A stretch of 64,000 nt of DNA from JAOUEA01 sp963825685 (GCA_963825685.1 CAWGUD010000006.1:1-64000), one strand, 5' to 3'; positions 38,457 to 50,568 are shown, counted from the stretch's first letter. The notes: generated by a model from the sequence alone, not told the origin. Numbers and translations: made by a program.

Positions 38457-41125
38457 ATGCCCGCCAGCACCGACCTGTACTTACCGCTGGGTGGACAACG
38501 CCTACGACGTGGCCGGCATGACGACATCCAGGGCGCGGCGCACCGTTCGCCGTTCGACGGCCAGGCCGTCGTGAACGTCCCCGGCATCGTCACCGCGGTG
38601 CGCAGCAACGGCTTCTACATGCAGGATCCCGCCCCGGACGCCGACGACGCCACGTCCGAGGGCATCTTCGTCTTCACCAGCTCGGCGCCCACGCGTCGCG
38701 GTCGGCGACGATCGTGCGCGTCACCGGCGCCGTCGCCGAGTTCCGCCCGGCGGCGCCAGCGGCCTGGCGAACCTGACGATCACCGAGCTCGTCAGCCCGA
38801 CCGTCTCCATCATCACGAGCGGCAACGCCGCTGCCGGCGACCACGCTGATCGGTGCCGGCGGCCGCGTGCCGCCCACCACGGTCATCGACGACGACGCCA
38901 CCGGCAGCGTCGAGACCGAGCGGCAGCTTCGACGCCGCCGACGGACGGCATCGACTTCTACGAGAGCCTCGAAGGCGATGCGCGTCCAGGTCAACGACGC
39001 CGTCGCCGTCGGTCCGACGAACGACTTCGGCGAGATCCCGGTGCTGGCCGACGACGGCGCGGGCGCCGGCGTGCGCACCGCGCGCGGCGGCATCGTCATC
39101 CAGCGCCGACGACTTCAACCCCGAGCGCATCATCCTCGACGACGCGATCGTCGGCGACTGCCGGCGGTCAACGTCGGCGACCACTTCACCGGCGCGGTCG
39201 TCGGCGTGCTCGACTACAGCTTCGGCAACTTCAAGCTGCTCGTGACCGCGCCGCTCACCGCGCGTCGCCGGCGGCCTCGCGCAGGAGACGACGCGGTCGC
39301 GGCCGGCGCGAGCGAGCTCGCCGTCGCCACCTTCAACGTCGAGAACCTCGACCCGGCGACGGCGCCGGCCAAGTTCGACGCGCTCGGCGGACATCATCGT
39401 CAACAACCTGCAGCTCGCCCGACATCGTCGCGCTGGAGGAGATCCAGGACAACAACGGCGCCGACCAACGACGCGCGTCGTCGACGCCGACGCTCACCTA
39501 CAGCACGCTGATCGCCGCCATCCAGGCGGCCGGCGGCCCGACCTACGAGTTCCGCCAGATCGACCCGGTCGACGACCAGGACGGCGGCGAGCCGGGCGGC
39601 AACATCCGCGTCGGCTTCCTCTTCCGCACCGACCGCGGCCTGGCCTTCGTCGACCGCCCGGGCGGCGACTCGACCACCGCCACGACGCGTGAACGACGGC
39701 GCGGGCGGCGCCGCAGCTCTCCGCTCAGCCCCGGCCGCATCGACCCGACCAACGCCGCCTTCAACAACAGCCGCAAGCCGCTGGCCGGCGAGTTCACGTT
39801 CAACGGCGCAGACGCTCTTCGTCGATCGCCAACCACTTCAACTCGAAGGGCGGCGACCAGCCGCTGTTCGGCCGCTTCCAGCCGCCGATGCCGCCGCAGC
39901 GAGGCGCAGCGCCACCAGCAGGCGCAGATCGTGCAACGACTTCGTCGACGACATCCTCGCCATCGACCCGGACGCGAACGTCGTCGTGCTCGGCGACCTC
40001 AACGACTTCGAGTTCTCGGAGACGCTCAGCATCCTCAAGGGCGGCGTGCCTGCACGACGCTCGCCGACGACGCTGCCGCCTCGCCGAGCGCTACACCTAC
40101 GTCTTCGAGGGCAACTCGCAGGTGCTCGACCACATCCTGGTCAGCGCCGGCCTGCTGACGACGGCCGCGCCGCAGTACGACATCGTCCACGTCAACGCCG
40201 AGTTCGCCGACCAGATCAGCGACCACGACCCGCAGGTCGTCCGCCTGACCCTGCCGAGGTCTCGGATGAAGACACGGACGGTGATGGCGTCCCTGACGCC
40301 GATGACCGTTGCCCCGCACTCCCGGGCGCGCCGTCAGACGGCGGATGCGCCGACCCCTGCACGCTCACGCCGACCATCACCGGGACCAATGCGGCCAACA
40401 TCATCCTCGGCACTCCCGGCGACGACGTCATCGCGGCGCTCGGCGGCAACGACACCGTCGACGGCAATGGAGGCAACGACCTCATCTGCGGTGGTGATGG
40501 CCTGGACCGCATCACAACCCACGCCGGCAACGACGTGGTGAACGGCGGCAACGGCAATGACATCATCCAGGCGGGCGAAGGCCGCAATGTCGTCTGGGGC
40601 GGCGACGGTACCGACACCATCACGACTGGCTCCGCCGACGACATCATCGATGCGGGCAATGGCAACGATGTCGTCAACGCCGGTAATGGCAACAACGACA
40701 TCGACGCCGGTAACGGTGCCGACCAGGTCACGACTGGCTCCGGCGACGACATCATCGACGCAGGCGATGGCAACGATGTCATCCAGGCCGGCGATGGCCA
40801 CAACGATATCAATGCCGGCAGGGGGCGTGACGAGGTCACGACCGGCTCTGGCGACGACTCAATCACCGGCGACGACGGCAATGACACTATTAGCGCTGGC
40901 GACGGTGCCAACTCGGTCGAGGCGGGTGATGGACGCGACGATGTCGTGACCGGCGCTGGCGAGGATTCCGTCATCCTCGGCAACGGCAACGACACAGCCC
41001 AGGCCGGCGCCGGCGACGACCACATCTTCGGAGGCGCGGGCGCTGACATGATCGACGGCGGTCCGGACTTCGACACGTGCGACGCCGGACCCGGCAACAA
41101 CCAGGTCACGAACTGCGAGGCCTGA
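38457..41125 (+). CDS. Large extracellular nuclease with C-terminal RTX calcium-binding repeats, frameshifted
   Basis: Order: an OB-fold-like segment (SPFDGQAVVNVPGIVTAVRS, NGFYMQDP), the endonuclease/exonuclease/phosphatase domain (VATFNVENLDPATAPAKFDA, IVALEEIQDNNG, NHFNSKGGD, VVVLGDLNDFEFSE, ISDHDPQVV), a calcium-type DTDGDGVPDADDRCP spacer and about 30 RTX nonapeptides of GGxGxD type (40,400-41,100). This is the ExeM/NucH-type secreted DNase plan with an RTX tail. Many slips before 40,250; the RTX half is one clean frame. No signal peptide is seen at the apparent start, so the true N-terminus is uncertain; RTX tails are often exported by type I systems. Confidence 0.85.
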
Positions 41126-41149
41126 CCTCACCTCGTCGGCGGCTGGGAT

Positions 41150-41181
41150 CGAGAGGGCGGTGCAAATGCACCGCCCTCTCG
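41150..41181 (+). terminator. Perfect 15-bp hairpin after the RTX nuclease
   Basis: CGAGAGGGCGGTGCA, loop AA, TGCACCGCCCTCTCG, 25 bases after the stop. The following sequence CTTGCCTATG is not U-rich. Confidence 0.75.
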
Positions 41182-41273
41182 CTTGCCTATGCGGTGTCGC
41201 ACAAGGAGACAGGGATACCGTTGCTCGATGCGAGCTGCTGCATTGTAGCCGCTCACACCCGAAGCTCTCGAGG

Positions 41274-41303
41274 TTGACGCAACCGCCCCGACGCCTCGAT
41301 ACT
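41274..41303 (+). promoter_or_regulatory. Sigma70-type promoter for the ilvB leader
   Basis: TTGACG (41274-41279), 18-bp spacer, GATACT (41298-41303). The leader ATG begins 9 bases after the -10 box, so transcription should start within a few bases of the codon and the message would be leaderless. Confidence 0.65.
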
Positions 41304-41312
41304 AGCTGCGTT

Positions 41313-41414
41313 ATGCAGAGCTTCGCCGCGAACTCCGCATCCTCTTCGGCGACCGACGGCTCTTTGCTGGCGCTCCGCGACAGCAGCCCTCTTCTCGTAC
41401 TCGTACTTAGCTAG
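41313..41414 (+). CDS. Putative ilv leader peptide, 33 residues, Leu/Val-rich end
   Basis: ATG CAG AGC TTC... reading through LLALRDSS to the end PLLVLVLS and a TAG stop. The last codons before serine are CTT CTC GTA CTC GTA CTT: four Leu and two Val in a row, the products of the pathway encoded downstream. No Shine-Dalgarno is present, consistent with leaderless translation. A GC-rich hairpin begins at the stop codon, and ilvB starts 100 bases later. Expected function: ribosome stalling at these codons when charged tRNA-Leu or tRNA-Val is scarce controls read-through into ilvB. Inference from architecture; no known homologue is claimed. Confidence 0.65.
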   Translation: MQSFAANSASSSATDGSLLALRDSSPLLVLVLS

Positions 41415-41468
41415 GCGGCGCCTGCGCATTGCGCAGCCGTCGCCGTCCACCAGACCCGCACTCGCGGG
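41414..41468 (+). promoter_or_regulatory. Putative attenuator hairpins between leader peptide and ilvB
   Basis: Hairpin 1: 41414-41444, GGCGGCG and CTGCGC paired with GCGCAG and CGTCGCC across one C-C mismatch and one G-T pair, loop ATT. Hairpin 2: CCCGC-ACTC-GCGGG at 41455-41468. Neither has a U-tract, so termination may be Rho-assisted or the control may act otherwise. Confidence 0.5.
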
Positions 41469-41513
41469 CCTGAGTCGTGTCATACGCAGATAGCAGGAAG
41501 CAGGACAGCACAG

Positions 41514-43221
41514 ATGAAGATGAGCGGCGCGGACATCGTCCTCGAGAGCCTGAAGCGCATCGGGATCGACACGATCTTCGGCTACCCCGGCGGCGTCGTA
41601 CTGCCGCTCTACGACCGCTGCCCGGCGCACCCCGAGGTGCGCCACATCCTCGTGCGGCACGAGCAGGGCGGCGGGCACGCCGCCGACGGCTACGCCCGCG
41701 CGAAGGGCGCGCTCGGCTGCGCGCTGGCGACCTCCGGCCCCGGCGCGACGAACCTCGTCACCGCGATCACCAACGCGATGATGGACTCGGTGCCGACGCT
41801 GTTCATCACCGGCAACGTCGGCCGCAACCTGCTCGGGCAAGGACGGCTTCCAGGAGGCGGACATCACCGGCATCACGATGCCGATCGTGAAGCACAACTA
41901 CCTCGTGATGCGCGCCGAGGACATCGCCTACACCTTCGCCGAGGCCGCCTACATCGCGACGACCGGCCGGCCCGGCCCGGTGCACATCGACATCCCGAAG
42001 GACGTCTTCACCGAGGAGGCCGAGTTCGTCTGGCCCGAGCGAGGTCTCGATCCGCGGCTACGACGCGATCCCGCCCCTCGACATGGAGCACGATCCTGCG
42101 CGCCGCCGCGCTTCATCGATGCGGCCGAGCGGCCGATCATCATCGCGGGCCACGGCGTCATCCTCGTCGAAGGGCTGGGAGGAGCTGCGTCACGTTCGCG
42201 GAGAAGACCGGCATCCCGGTGCTGAACACGCTGCTCGGCCTCGGCAGCATCCCGACCGACCACGCGCTGGCGTACGGCATGATGGGCATGCACGGCTCCT
42301 ACGAGGCGAACCATGCCGCCTCGAATGCCGACGTGATCATCGGCATCGGCAACCGCATGGACGACCGCGCCCTGGGCCGCTTCGCCGACTTCAACCCGAC
42401 CGCGAAGATCGTCCACATCGACATCGACCCCGCCGAGCACGGCAAGAACATCGAGACGCATCGCGCCGATCGTCGGCGACGCGAAGCAGGCGCTCGCCGC
42501 GCTGACCGCCGACGGTGCGCCAGAACACCCACGTCGAGTGGCTGCGCTGGATCGACGACCTGCGCGCGGAGCACGCCCACTCGATGGCGATCCCCTCGGG
42601 GCCGGAGCTCTCCGTGCAGCACGTCGCTGAAGCGCATCTCCGAGGTGAACGACGACAGCGTGGTCATCGTGACGGGCGTCGGGCAGCACCAGATGTGGGC
42701 GGCGCAGCACATGCAAGTTCACGCACCCGCACCAGCTCATCACCTCGGGCGGCCTCGGCACGATGGGCTTCGAGGTGCCGGCGGCGATGGGCGCGCAGGT
42801 CGCGCGCCCGGACGCGACGGTGTGGTCGATCTGCGGCGACGGCGGCTTCCAGATGACGCTGCAGGAGCTCGCCACGATGGTGGACGAGAACCTGCCCGTG
42901 AAGATGGCCATCATGAACAACGGCTACCTCGGCATGGTGCGCCAGTGGCAGGAGCTGTTCTACGACGACAACTACGTCGCCGTGGCGATGTCGCAGCCGG
43001 ACTTCGTGAAGCTGGCTGAGGCGTACGGCATCCTCGGCATCCGCGTCACGGAGAAGGACCAGGTGGACGACGCCATCAAGCAGGCGAACGCGCACCCGGG
43101 CCCGGTCATCCTCGACTTCCGCGTCGAGGCCGAAGGCAACGTCTGGCCGATGGTGCCCGCGGGCGCCGCGCTCAAGGAAACCGTCGAGGCGCCCGAGCGC
43201 CCGCAGGAGGTCGCGCGGTGA
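41514..43221 (+). CDS. ilvB: Acetolactate synthase large subunit, frameshifted
   Basis: Thiamine-diphosphate enzyme condensing pyruvate (to acetolactate) or pyruvate plus 2-oxobutyrate (to acetohydroxybutyrate). MSGADIVLESLKRIGIDTIF, GYPGGVVLPLYD, catalytic Glu in VRHEQGGGHAADGYARAKG, TSGPGATNLVTAITNA, TGIPVLNTLLGLGSIP, ThDP motif CGDGGFQMTLQELATM with NNGYLGMVRQWQELF. About 569 codons. At least eight indels; those at 41,836 and 42,173 are GGC read as GGGC. First structural gene of the ilvBN-leuACD cluster. Confidence 0.95.
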
Positions 43222-43264
43222 GCATCATGGCCACGATCTGCGAGAGTCGTCATATGCATTTCGT

Positions 43265-43301
43265 CCCCCTCGCCCTCAGGGAGAGGGGCCAGGGGTGAGG
43301 G
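43265..43301. repeat. GC-rich palindromic repeat between ilvB and ilvN
   Basis: CCCCCTCGCCCTCAGGGAGA followed by GGGGCCAGGGGTGAGG. Same general type as the palindromes around the DUF559 gene. It separates two genes that normally overlap or abut. Confidence 0.65.
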
Positions 43302-43309
43302 ATTCGAGA

Positions 43310-43894
43310 ATGAAGACACACCATGATCGCGCTGGTCGAAGAACCGTCCCGGCGTCCTGAACCGTGTGCGCCTCGCTGTTCCGGCGGCGCGGCTTCAACA
43401 TCGACTCGCTCGCCGTCGGGACGACCGAGGAGCCGGGCATCTCGCGCATGACCATCGTCGTCGAGGACGACGGCGCGGAAGGCATCGTGCGGCAGGTGGA
43501 GCAGCAGCTCTACAAGCTCATCGACGTCATCGACGTGAAGGACGCTGACCGACGTCGAGGCGGTCATGCGCGAGCTCGCGCTGATTAAGGTGCGCTGCTC
43601 GACCGAGCAGCGCCGCGAGGTGCTCGAACTCGTCGACATCTTCCGCGCGCACGTCGTGGACGTGTCGCCGGCGCACCTGACGGTCGAGATCGTGGCCGCC
43701 GAGGAGCGGCTGAACGCCTTCATCGAGAACCTGCGCCCGTACGGCATCCTCGAGCTGGTGCGTACGGGCCGCATCGCGATGATGCGAGGGCCGCAGTCGA
43801 ACGCCGTAGATGAGCCCGAGTCCGAAGCGGTGCTACGCTTCCACACGAGTCCGGCCGCCGCCCTGAGGGCGACCTGCCGTACGTCAGCGACTAA
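43310..43894 (+). CDS. ilvN: Acetolactate synthase small (regulatory) subunit, frameshifted
   Basis: About 195 codons. MKTHT then MIALVE, ASLFRRRGFNIDSLAVGTTE, ISRMTIVVEDD form the ACT domain that binds valine; LALIKVRCSTEQRREVLELV and AHVVDVSPAHLTVEIVAAEE with NLRPYGILELVRTGRIAMMR are the second domain. Slips near 43,320, 43,350 and 43,550 and one near 43,860, after which the frame closes with GDLPYVSD and TAA at 43,892. Stimulates IlvB and confers feedback inhibition. Confidence 0.93.
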
Positions 43895-44393
43895 CGAGGA
43901 ATACTCGGACGTGACCGCCACTCATCCGCGCCGCATCGCTGCCTCGAAGGACGCCTCGCGCCCTTCCGGCGCGGCGTGTTCGCGGCTAGACGTGGATGAC
44001 TCGTTCGCCCGACCGTGCGCGGCGATCGTGGATGCCTCGACGTGGGCCATGCACTTCCGATGCCGATCAGCGTCGCGCGAAGCGCGCGGGGTGTCGGGGC
44101 GGAGCCCTGACGGGTGGGATGGGTGGGTCTCCCCTGAGGGGACAGCCGTGGGCGGAGCCCACGTCCAGACCCGCCGCGTAGCGGCGCGCTCCGAAGTAGT
44201 ATGCCCGCCCTTGACGCGATTCACGCGAGCGGACGCCAACCGGCGTCCGCTTCTGCGTTCCGCGCTCCTTCTCTCGCTCACCCTCGCCCTTGCGCGGCCC
44301 TCCGCCGCCACTTCACTGGCCCGCAGTGAGGAAGCGGAGGGGAGGGCGCACCGCGCAAATCAGACTATCAGCAGGAAGCGAAGGCACATCACC
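43895..44393 (+). other. 499-base region between ilvN and leuA; possible leuA leader
   Basis: No conserved gene; ilvC, often found here, is absent. The stretch holds several hairpins: TCCCC-TGA-GGGGA, GTGGGC-GGA-GCCCAC at about 44,150, and AGCGGACGCC-AACC-GGCGTCCGCT at 44228-44251. A tract after the last one reads in one frame LLRSALLLSLTLALAR, eight Leu in 16 codons, but that frame has no nearby ATG and no stop before leuA. It could be a leuA leader peptide damaged by an indel, or chance in a pyrimidine-rich tract. Confidence 0.35.
44228..44251 (+). terminator. 10-bp hairpin upstream of leuA, possible terminator or attenuator
   Basis: Perfect stem AGCGGACGCC/GGCGTCCGCT with AACC loop, followed by TCTGCGTTCC, only moderately U-rich. 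Confidence 0.45.
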
Positions 44394-45949
<1,556 letters not shown>

Positions 45950-45996
45950 CGCGCGATGCGCGGTGGAGTGGACGCAATGCTGAGAGATGAGGCGCA

Positions 45997-47408
45997 ATGA
46001 GCCCGCAAACGCTGTCCGAGAAGATCTGGGAGCAGCACCTCGTCCGCCGCGAGGCCGGCCAGCCCGACCTGCTCTACGTCGACCTGCACCTCGTGCACGA
46101 GGTGACGTCGCCGCAGGCGTTCGAGTCGCTGCGCATGACCGGCCGCACGGTGCGCCGGCCCGACCTCACGATGTCGACGGTGGACCACAACATCCCGACC
46201 ATCGACCGCGACCTGCCGAACCCCGACCCGCTCTCGCAGCAGCAGATCGAGACGCTGCGCGAGAACTGCAAGCGAGTTCGGCATCCAGCTGTTCGACATG
46301 TTCGACGTCCGCCAGGGCATCGTGCACGTCATCGGGCCGGAGCAGGGGCTGACCCAGCCGGGCATGACCATCGTCTGCGGCGACAGCCACACCTCGACGC
46401 ACGGCGCGTTCGGCGCGCTCGCGTTCGGCATCGGCACGTCCGAGGTCGAGCACGTGCTCGCGACGCAGACGCTGCTGCAGGCGCCGCCGAAGACGATGTC
46501 GATCGAGGTCACCGGCCAGCTCGGCCCGGGCGTCACGGCGAAGGACGTCATCCTCGCCATCATCCGCAAGATCGGCGTCGACGGCGGCGTCGGCCACGTC
46601 ATCGAGTACCGCGGCGACGTCATCCGCAACCTCTCGATGGAGGGGCGGATGACGATCTGCAACATGTCGATCGAGGGCGGGCGCGCGCGCCGGCCTCGTC
46701 GCGCCGGACGAGACGACGTTCGCCTACATGAAGGGCCGCCCGTACGCGCCGCAGGGCGAGGACTGGGACGAGGCCGTCGAGGCGTGGCGCAAGCTGCCCA
46801 CCGACGAGGGCGCGACGTTCGACACGTACGTCGTCCTCGACGGCGCGGACATCGAGCCGCACGTCACCTGGGGCACGACGCCCGCGCAGAGCGTGCCCGA
46901 TCAGCGGCCGCGTCCCGCGCCCCGAGGACGCCGTCGACGCGCCGCCGCGCGCGAGACCGCCGAGCGCTCGCTGACCTACATGGACCTGAAGGCGGGCACG
47001 CCAATCCAGGACGATCGCCATCGACCGCGTCTTCCTCGGCTCGTGCACCAACGCGCGCATCGAGGACCTGCGCGCGGCCGCCAAGATCGTCGCAGGGCAA
47101 GCAAGATCGCGACCACCGTCCGCGCGATGGTGGTGCCGGGCTCCGGCCTCGTGAAGGCGCAGGCCGAGCAGGAAGGCCTCGACCAGATCTTCAAGGACGC
47201 CGGCTTCGAGTGGCGCGACGCCGGCTGCTCGATGTGCCTCGGCATGAACCCGGACATCCTGCTGCCGGGCGAGCGCTGCGCCTCGACCTCGAACCGCAAC
47301 TTCGAGGGGCGGCAGGGCGCGGGCGGCCGCACCCACCTCGTCAGCCCGGAGATGGCCGCCGCCGCCGCCATCGCCGGTCACTTCGTCGACATCCGGGAGG
47401 TGCTGTAG
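45997..47408 (+). CDS. leuC: 3-isopropylmalate dehydratase large subunit, frameshifted
   Basis: Aconitase-type [4Fe-4S] enzyme. Blocks: LLYVDLHLVHEVTSPQAFES, TVDHNIPT, IVCGDSHTSTHGAFGALAFG with the first cluster region, GTSEVEHVLATQTLLQ, then LGSCTNARIEDLRAAAKIV-like sequence around 47,040 and DAGCSMCLGMNPDILLPGER with the paired Cys. About 470 codons. Slips include 46,275 (extra C), 46,680 and 47,096 (GGC read as GGGC). Its TAG overlaps the leuD GTG by one base. Confidence 0.95.
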
Positions 47409-48009
47409 TGGAGCCGGTCAAGAACATCGTCAGGGCAACGCGATCCCGCTCAACCGCGCGGACGTCGACACCGACCAGATCATGCCGAAGCAGTTCCTGA
47501 AGCGCATCGAGCGCACCGGCTTCGGGCCGTTCACGTTCTTCGACTGGCGCAAGGACCCGGACTTCGTGCTCAACAACCCGGCCTACGAGGGCGCGCCGAT
47601 CCTCGCTCGCCGGCCCGAACTTCGGCTGCGGCTCCTCGCGCGAGCACGCCCCGTGGGGCCTCGAGGACATGGGCATCAAGGCGATCATCGCGCCGTCGTT
47701 CGCGGACATCTTCCGCAACAACTGCGCGAAGATCGGCCTGCTCACGGTCGCGCTGCCGCAGGACGACGTCGACCACCTGATCGCCCGCGCCGAGGAGCTG
47801 CCCGGCCGGCCAGATCCAGGTCGACCTGGAGCCGCAGACCGTCTCCGTCCAGGGCACGGACTGGGTGCGCCACTTCGACATCGACCCGTTCGTGAAGCAC
47901 TGCCTGCTCGAACGGCCTCGACGACATCGGCCTGACGCTGCAGCACGACGACGACATCACGGCCTTCGAGGCGAAGCGCTCGGAGCTGCTGCCGGCCGCC
48001 AGGCGATAG
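47408..48009 (+). CDS. leuD: 3-isopropylmalate dehydratase small subunit, frameshifted
   Basis: About 200 codons. GTG start (MEPVKNIV), then GNAIPLNRADVDTDQIMPKQ, FLKRIERTGFGPFTFFDWRK, an interrupted FGCGSSREHAPWGLEDMGIK block, AIIAPSFADIFRNNCAKIGL and FDIDPFVKHCLLEGLDDIGL. Slips at 47,434 (GGC read as GGGC), 47,610-47,640, 47,805 and 47,910. Forms the heterodimer with LeuC; would also serve the citramalate route. Confidence 0.94.
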
Positions 48010-48092
48010 TGGTGTCGAGCGCGCCTCGGACGTTCTCGACGCGCGCGCAGTCGGAGCGGCTCCCGAAGGGCTTCGCGTTGCCGTGACGCGCT

Positions 48093-48221
48093 CGCCCTTC
48101 GACAGGCTCAGGACGAGCGGATGAGCCGCCGAACCGGCTTCTGTGTCCCATAGTGCGGCGGATTCACAACTACCGTCCAGCAGCGCCTCCCAACCGCTCG
48201 CCCGGAGCCCGTCGAAGGGGC
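48093..48221. repeat. Second inverted pair of the dispersed REP-like repeat
   Basis: CGCCCTTCGACAGGCTCAGG... (48093-48120) and a diverged reverse complement CCGCTCGCCCGGAGCCCGTC... (48194-48221), separated by 73 bases. Related to the pair at 27575-27653. The remaining bases between leuD and the next gene show nothing else. Confidence 0.7.
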
Positions 48222-48237
48222 GCCCGCAGGGCGACGG

Positions 48238-49195
48238 TTGGGCGTCGATCGAGACACAGCGCTCACACCCGAACTCGGCATGCGCCTGCGGTCTGAGTTC
48301 CCCGCGCTGCGCCCGCGCGACCTCGAACGCGCCGAGGTTGCCGGCGAGGGCTGGTGCACCGTCGCCTATCGCGTCGGGCCGCTGCTCGTGCGGGTGCCGA
48401 ACTCGACCGAGCCATGCCGAGAAGCTCGCGCTGGAGCCGCGGCTGCTCCCCGCCCTCGAGGCGGCCGGCGTGCCCTTCGTGCCTCGCGGCATGACGGCGG
48501 TCGCCGATGACAGACGGCCAGTCTCCTCGCCGCCGCGCACGAGTACGTCGACGGTGTCCCCGCGCGAGAACTCCCCAGGGCGACCGGCCGCCGCCGCGAG
48601 GAGCTGGCGCGCGACTTCGGCCGCTTCCTCGGCGCGCTGCACGCGTTCCCGGCCCCCGAGGCGCGTGCGCCTCGGCGTGCCGGAGCTCGACCTGTGGCCC
48701 GACCATTATGTCCCGTTGATCGAGGCGGCACGACCGCACCTCGGCCCTCGCACGCGCGTGTGGCTCGATGCACTCTGCGATCGCTTCATCGCCGAGGGCG
48801 GCATCGCAAGCGCGCCCCATGTGCTCATCCACGGCGATGTCGATGGGCGCAATGTGCTGCTGCACCTCGATGGCTCCATGGCGGGGGTGATCGACTTCAG
48901 CGACGCGATGGTCGCCGACCCCGCGCTCGACTTCGCCTGCATCCTCAACGACTGGTCGTGGTCATTCCTCGAACGCGTGCTCGCACACTACCCCCTCGAG
49001 GTGGACGCGGACGCGCGGCGACGGACGGCGTTCTACAGCACGGTCGGCCCGCTGTGGGACGTGCGTGAGGGCGCGGAAGTGGGCGACCCCTCGTTGTTGC
49101 GCGCGGGCCGAGCGCAACTGGCGGGGCGGATCAGGCGCGGCGTCCGCCTTGATTTGCGGGTAGCCGCGCGATCGAGTGATAGTCCCCGGACGTAG
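48238..49195 (+). CDS. Aminoglycoside phosphotransferase-like kinase, frameshifted
   Basis: About 319 codons from TTG 48238. Protein-kinase-like fold: N-lobe AEVAGEGWCTVAYRVGPLLV, then LEPRLLPALEAAGVPFVPRG, hinge, HVLIHGDVDGRNVLLHLDG with Brenner's HGDxxxxN catalytic loop, and GVIDFSDAMVADPALDFACI with the metal Asp. Slips near 48,415, 48,520 and 48,655. Members phosphorylate antibiotics, choline or homoserine-like molecules; resistance should not be assumed. Confidence 0.83.
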
Positions 49196-49218
49196 CGTTA
49201 CCGGTGGGTTGGAGCAAG

Positions 49219-50445
49219 ATGGAGAAGGATGTGCGGGCGATCACACGTGGAGGCCTTGGCTTCGCGCTCTCCCTGCTGCTGATCGCGGCCACGCTCCTGG
49301 TCACTGCCTGCGCCGATGATGACACCGAGGCCACCGCGGACGCCTCGCCAACGTCGGGGCCTACCTCCACCACAGCGAGTACCACGACTCCCCGCCAGCA
49401 GCCTGAGACGCGGGTTGTCACGATCGGCGTAGTGCAGTCGCTGACCGGTGCCGGCAGCGTCTACGGCAAGACGGTCGTCGAGGGTATCGAGCTTGCAGTC
49501 GAGCAACTCAACGAGGATGCCGACGATTCCGGTGTCCATTTCGAAGCCGCGGTCGTCGACGATAAGAGCGATGTCGAGGGCGCACGAGCCGCCTTCGCCA
49601 GCCTCGTTGCGCAGGATGTCGACGCGATCGTCGGGCCAACGCTGTCCAACGTCGCCTCCGACGCGCACCGGCTCGCGCAGGAGGCGGGCATTCCCGTCCT
49701 CGGCGCGACGACGACCGCCGTGGGCATCACCGACACGGGCGACTACATCTTCCGCATCGCGTTGCCCGAGGCGGTGGTCGTGCCCGCGACCATCGCGCGC
49801 GTCGCGCAACAGCATCCACTCGAGCAGGCAGTGCTCATCCTCGACAGCAGCGATGCGTTCTCGCGTTCCTCCGCCGACGCGATGCGGGCGGGACTGACTG
49901 CCGTGGGCAAGACGCCACTGGCGGAGGTCGATGTCGCGAAGGATGACATCGCCACCGCACTCATCGAGCTGGAGGGGCAGAGCATCGACGCCTTCCTGAT
50001 TACCCCCCTGGTCAATACCTCGGCCCTCGCCCTCCAGGTCATTCGCGGCGCGGGCTTCCAGCAGATCGTCATCGGCGGCAATAGCTTCAACACCCTCGAC
50101 ATCGTCCGCCTCACCGGTGTCGGCGTGGAAGGCGCCTACGTCGGCGCCGCCTGGAACCCGGGACTCGGCACGCCCGCGAGCGAGGCCTTCGTCGAGGCGT
50201 ACACCGAGGCGTACGGGCAGGCGCCCGACCAGTTCGCGGCGCAGGGCTACGCCAGCGTCCAGGTGCTGGCTGACGCCGTCAGCCGCGAGGACTCCGCGGA
50301 GCACGCAGCGGTCCGCGATGCGCTCGCGGCGACGCGCGACCTCGATACGGTGCTCGGGGTGCTCTCGATCTCCAAAGAGCGCGAGGCGGTCCATGCGCCA
50401 GTGGTGCAGCAGTACAAGAACGGGCAGCTCGTCGTCATCGAGTAG
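49219..50445 (+). CDS. ABC transporter substrate-binding lipoprotein, LivJ/Peripla_BP_6 type
   Basis: 408 residues from ATG 49219 (GGAG just upstream; a GTG at 49204 is the alternative). Lipobox LVTAC with Cys31, Thr-rich stalk, then a two-lobe type I periplasmic fold: VVTIGVVQSLTGAGSVYGKT, GIELAVEQLN, DAIVGPTLSNVASDA, GIPVLGATTTA, and PDQFAAQGYASVQVLADAVS. Binds branched-chain amino acids, amides or similar ligands. No permease or ATPase gene lies nearby, so it is an orphan here or serves signalling. Confidence 0.9.
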   Translation: MEKDVRAITRGGLGFALSLLLIAATLLVTACADDDTEATADASPTSGPTSTTASTTTPRQQPETRVVTIGVVQSLTGAGSVYGKTVVEGIELAVEQLNEDADDSGVHFEAAVVDDKSDVEGARAAFASLVAQDVDAIVGPTLSNVASDAHRLAQEAGIPVLGATTTAVGITDTGDYIFRIALPEAVVVPATIARVAQQHPLEQAVLILDSSDAFSRSSADAMRAGLTAVGKTPLAEVDVAKDDIATALIELEGQSIDAFLITPLVNTSALALQVIRGAGFQQIVIGGNSFNTLDIVRLTGVGVEGAYVGAAWNPGLGTPASEAFVEAYTEAYGQAPDQFAAQGYASVQVLADAVSREDSAEHAAVRDALAATRDLDTVLGVLSISKEREAVHAPVVQQYKNGQLVVIE

Positions 50446-50568
50446 CTCGCGTACCCATCAATCGGATGCTGAACGGCGAAGTTGGAGCGCCTCGTGCTCT
50501 TCCACATAGGGATATCCGGTAAGATCGACGACAACCCCTCTCACACCGGTTGAAAGGACTGGGAGCCT

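Noticed and set aside
40400..41100. Regular short repeats that could be taken for a CRISPR array
   Set aside because: The units are 27 bases coding the RTX nonapeptide in one open frame, with no conserved repeat and unique spacer pattern and no cas genes.
41126..41513. A T-box or metabolite riboswitch before ilvB
   Set aside because: I found no specifier loop, T-box sequence or known aptamer core; the peptide leader explains the region better.
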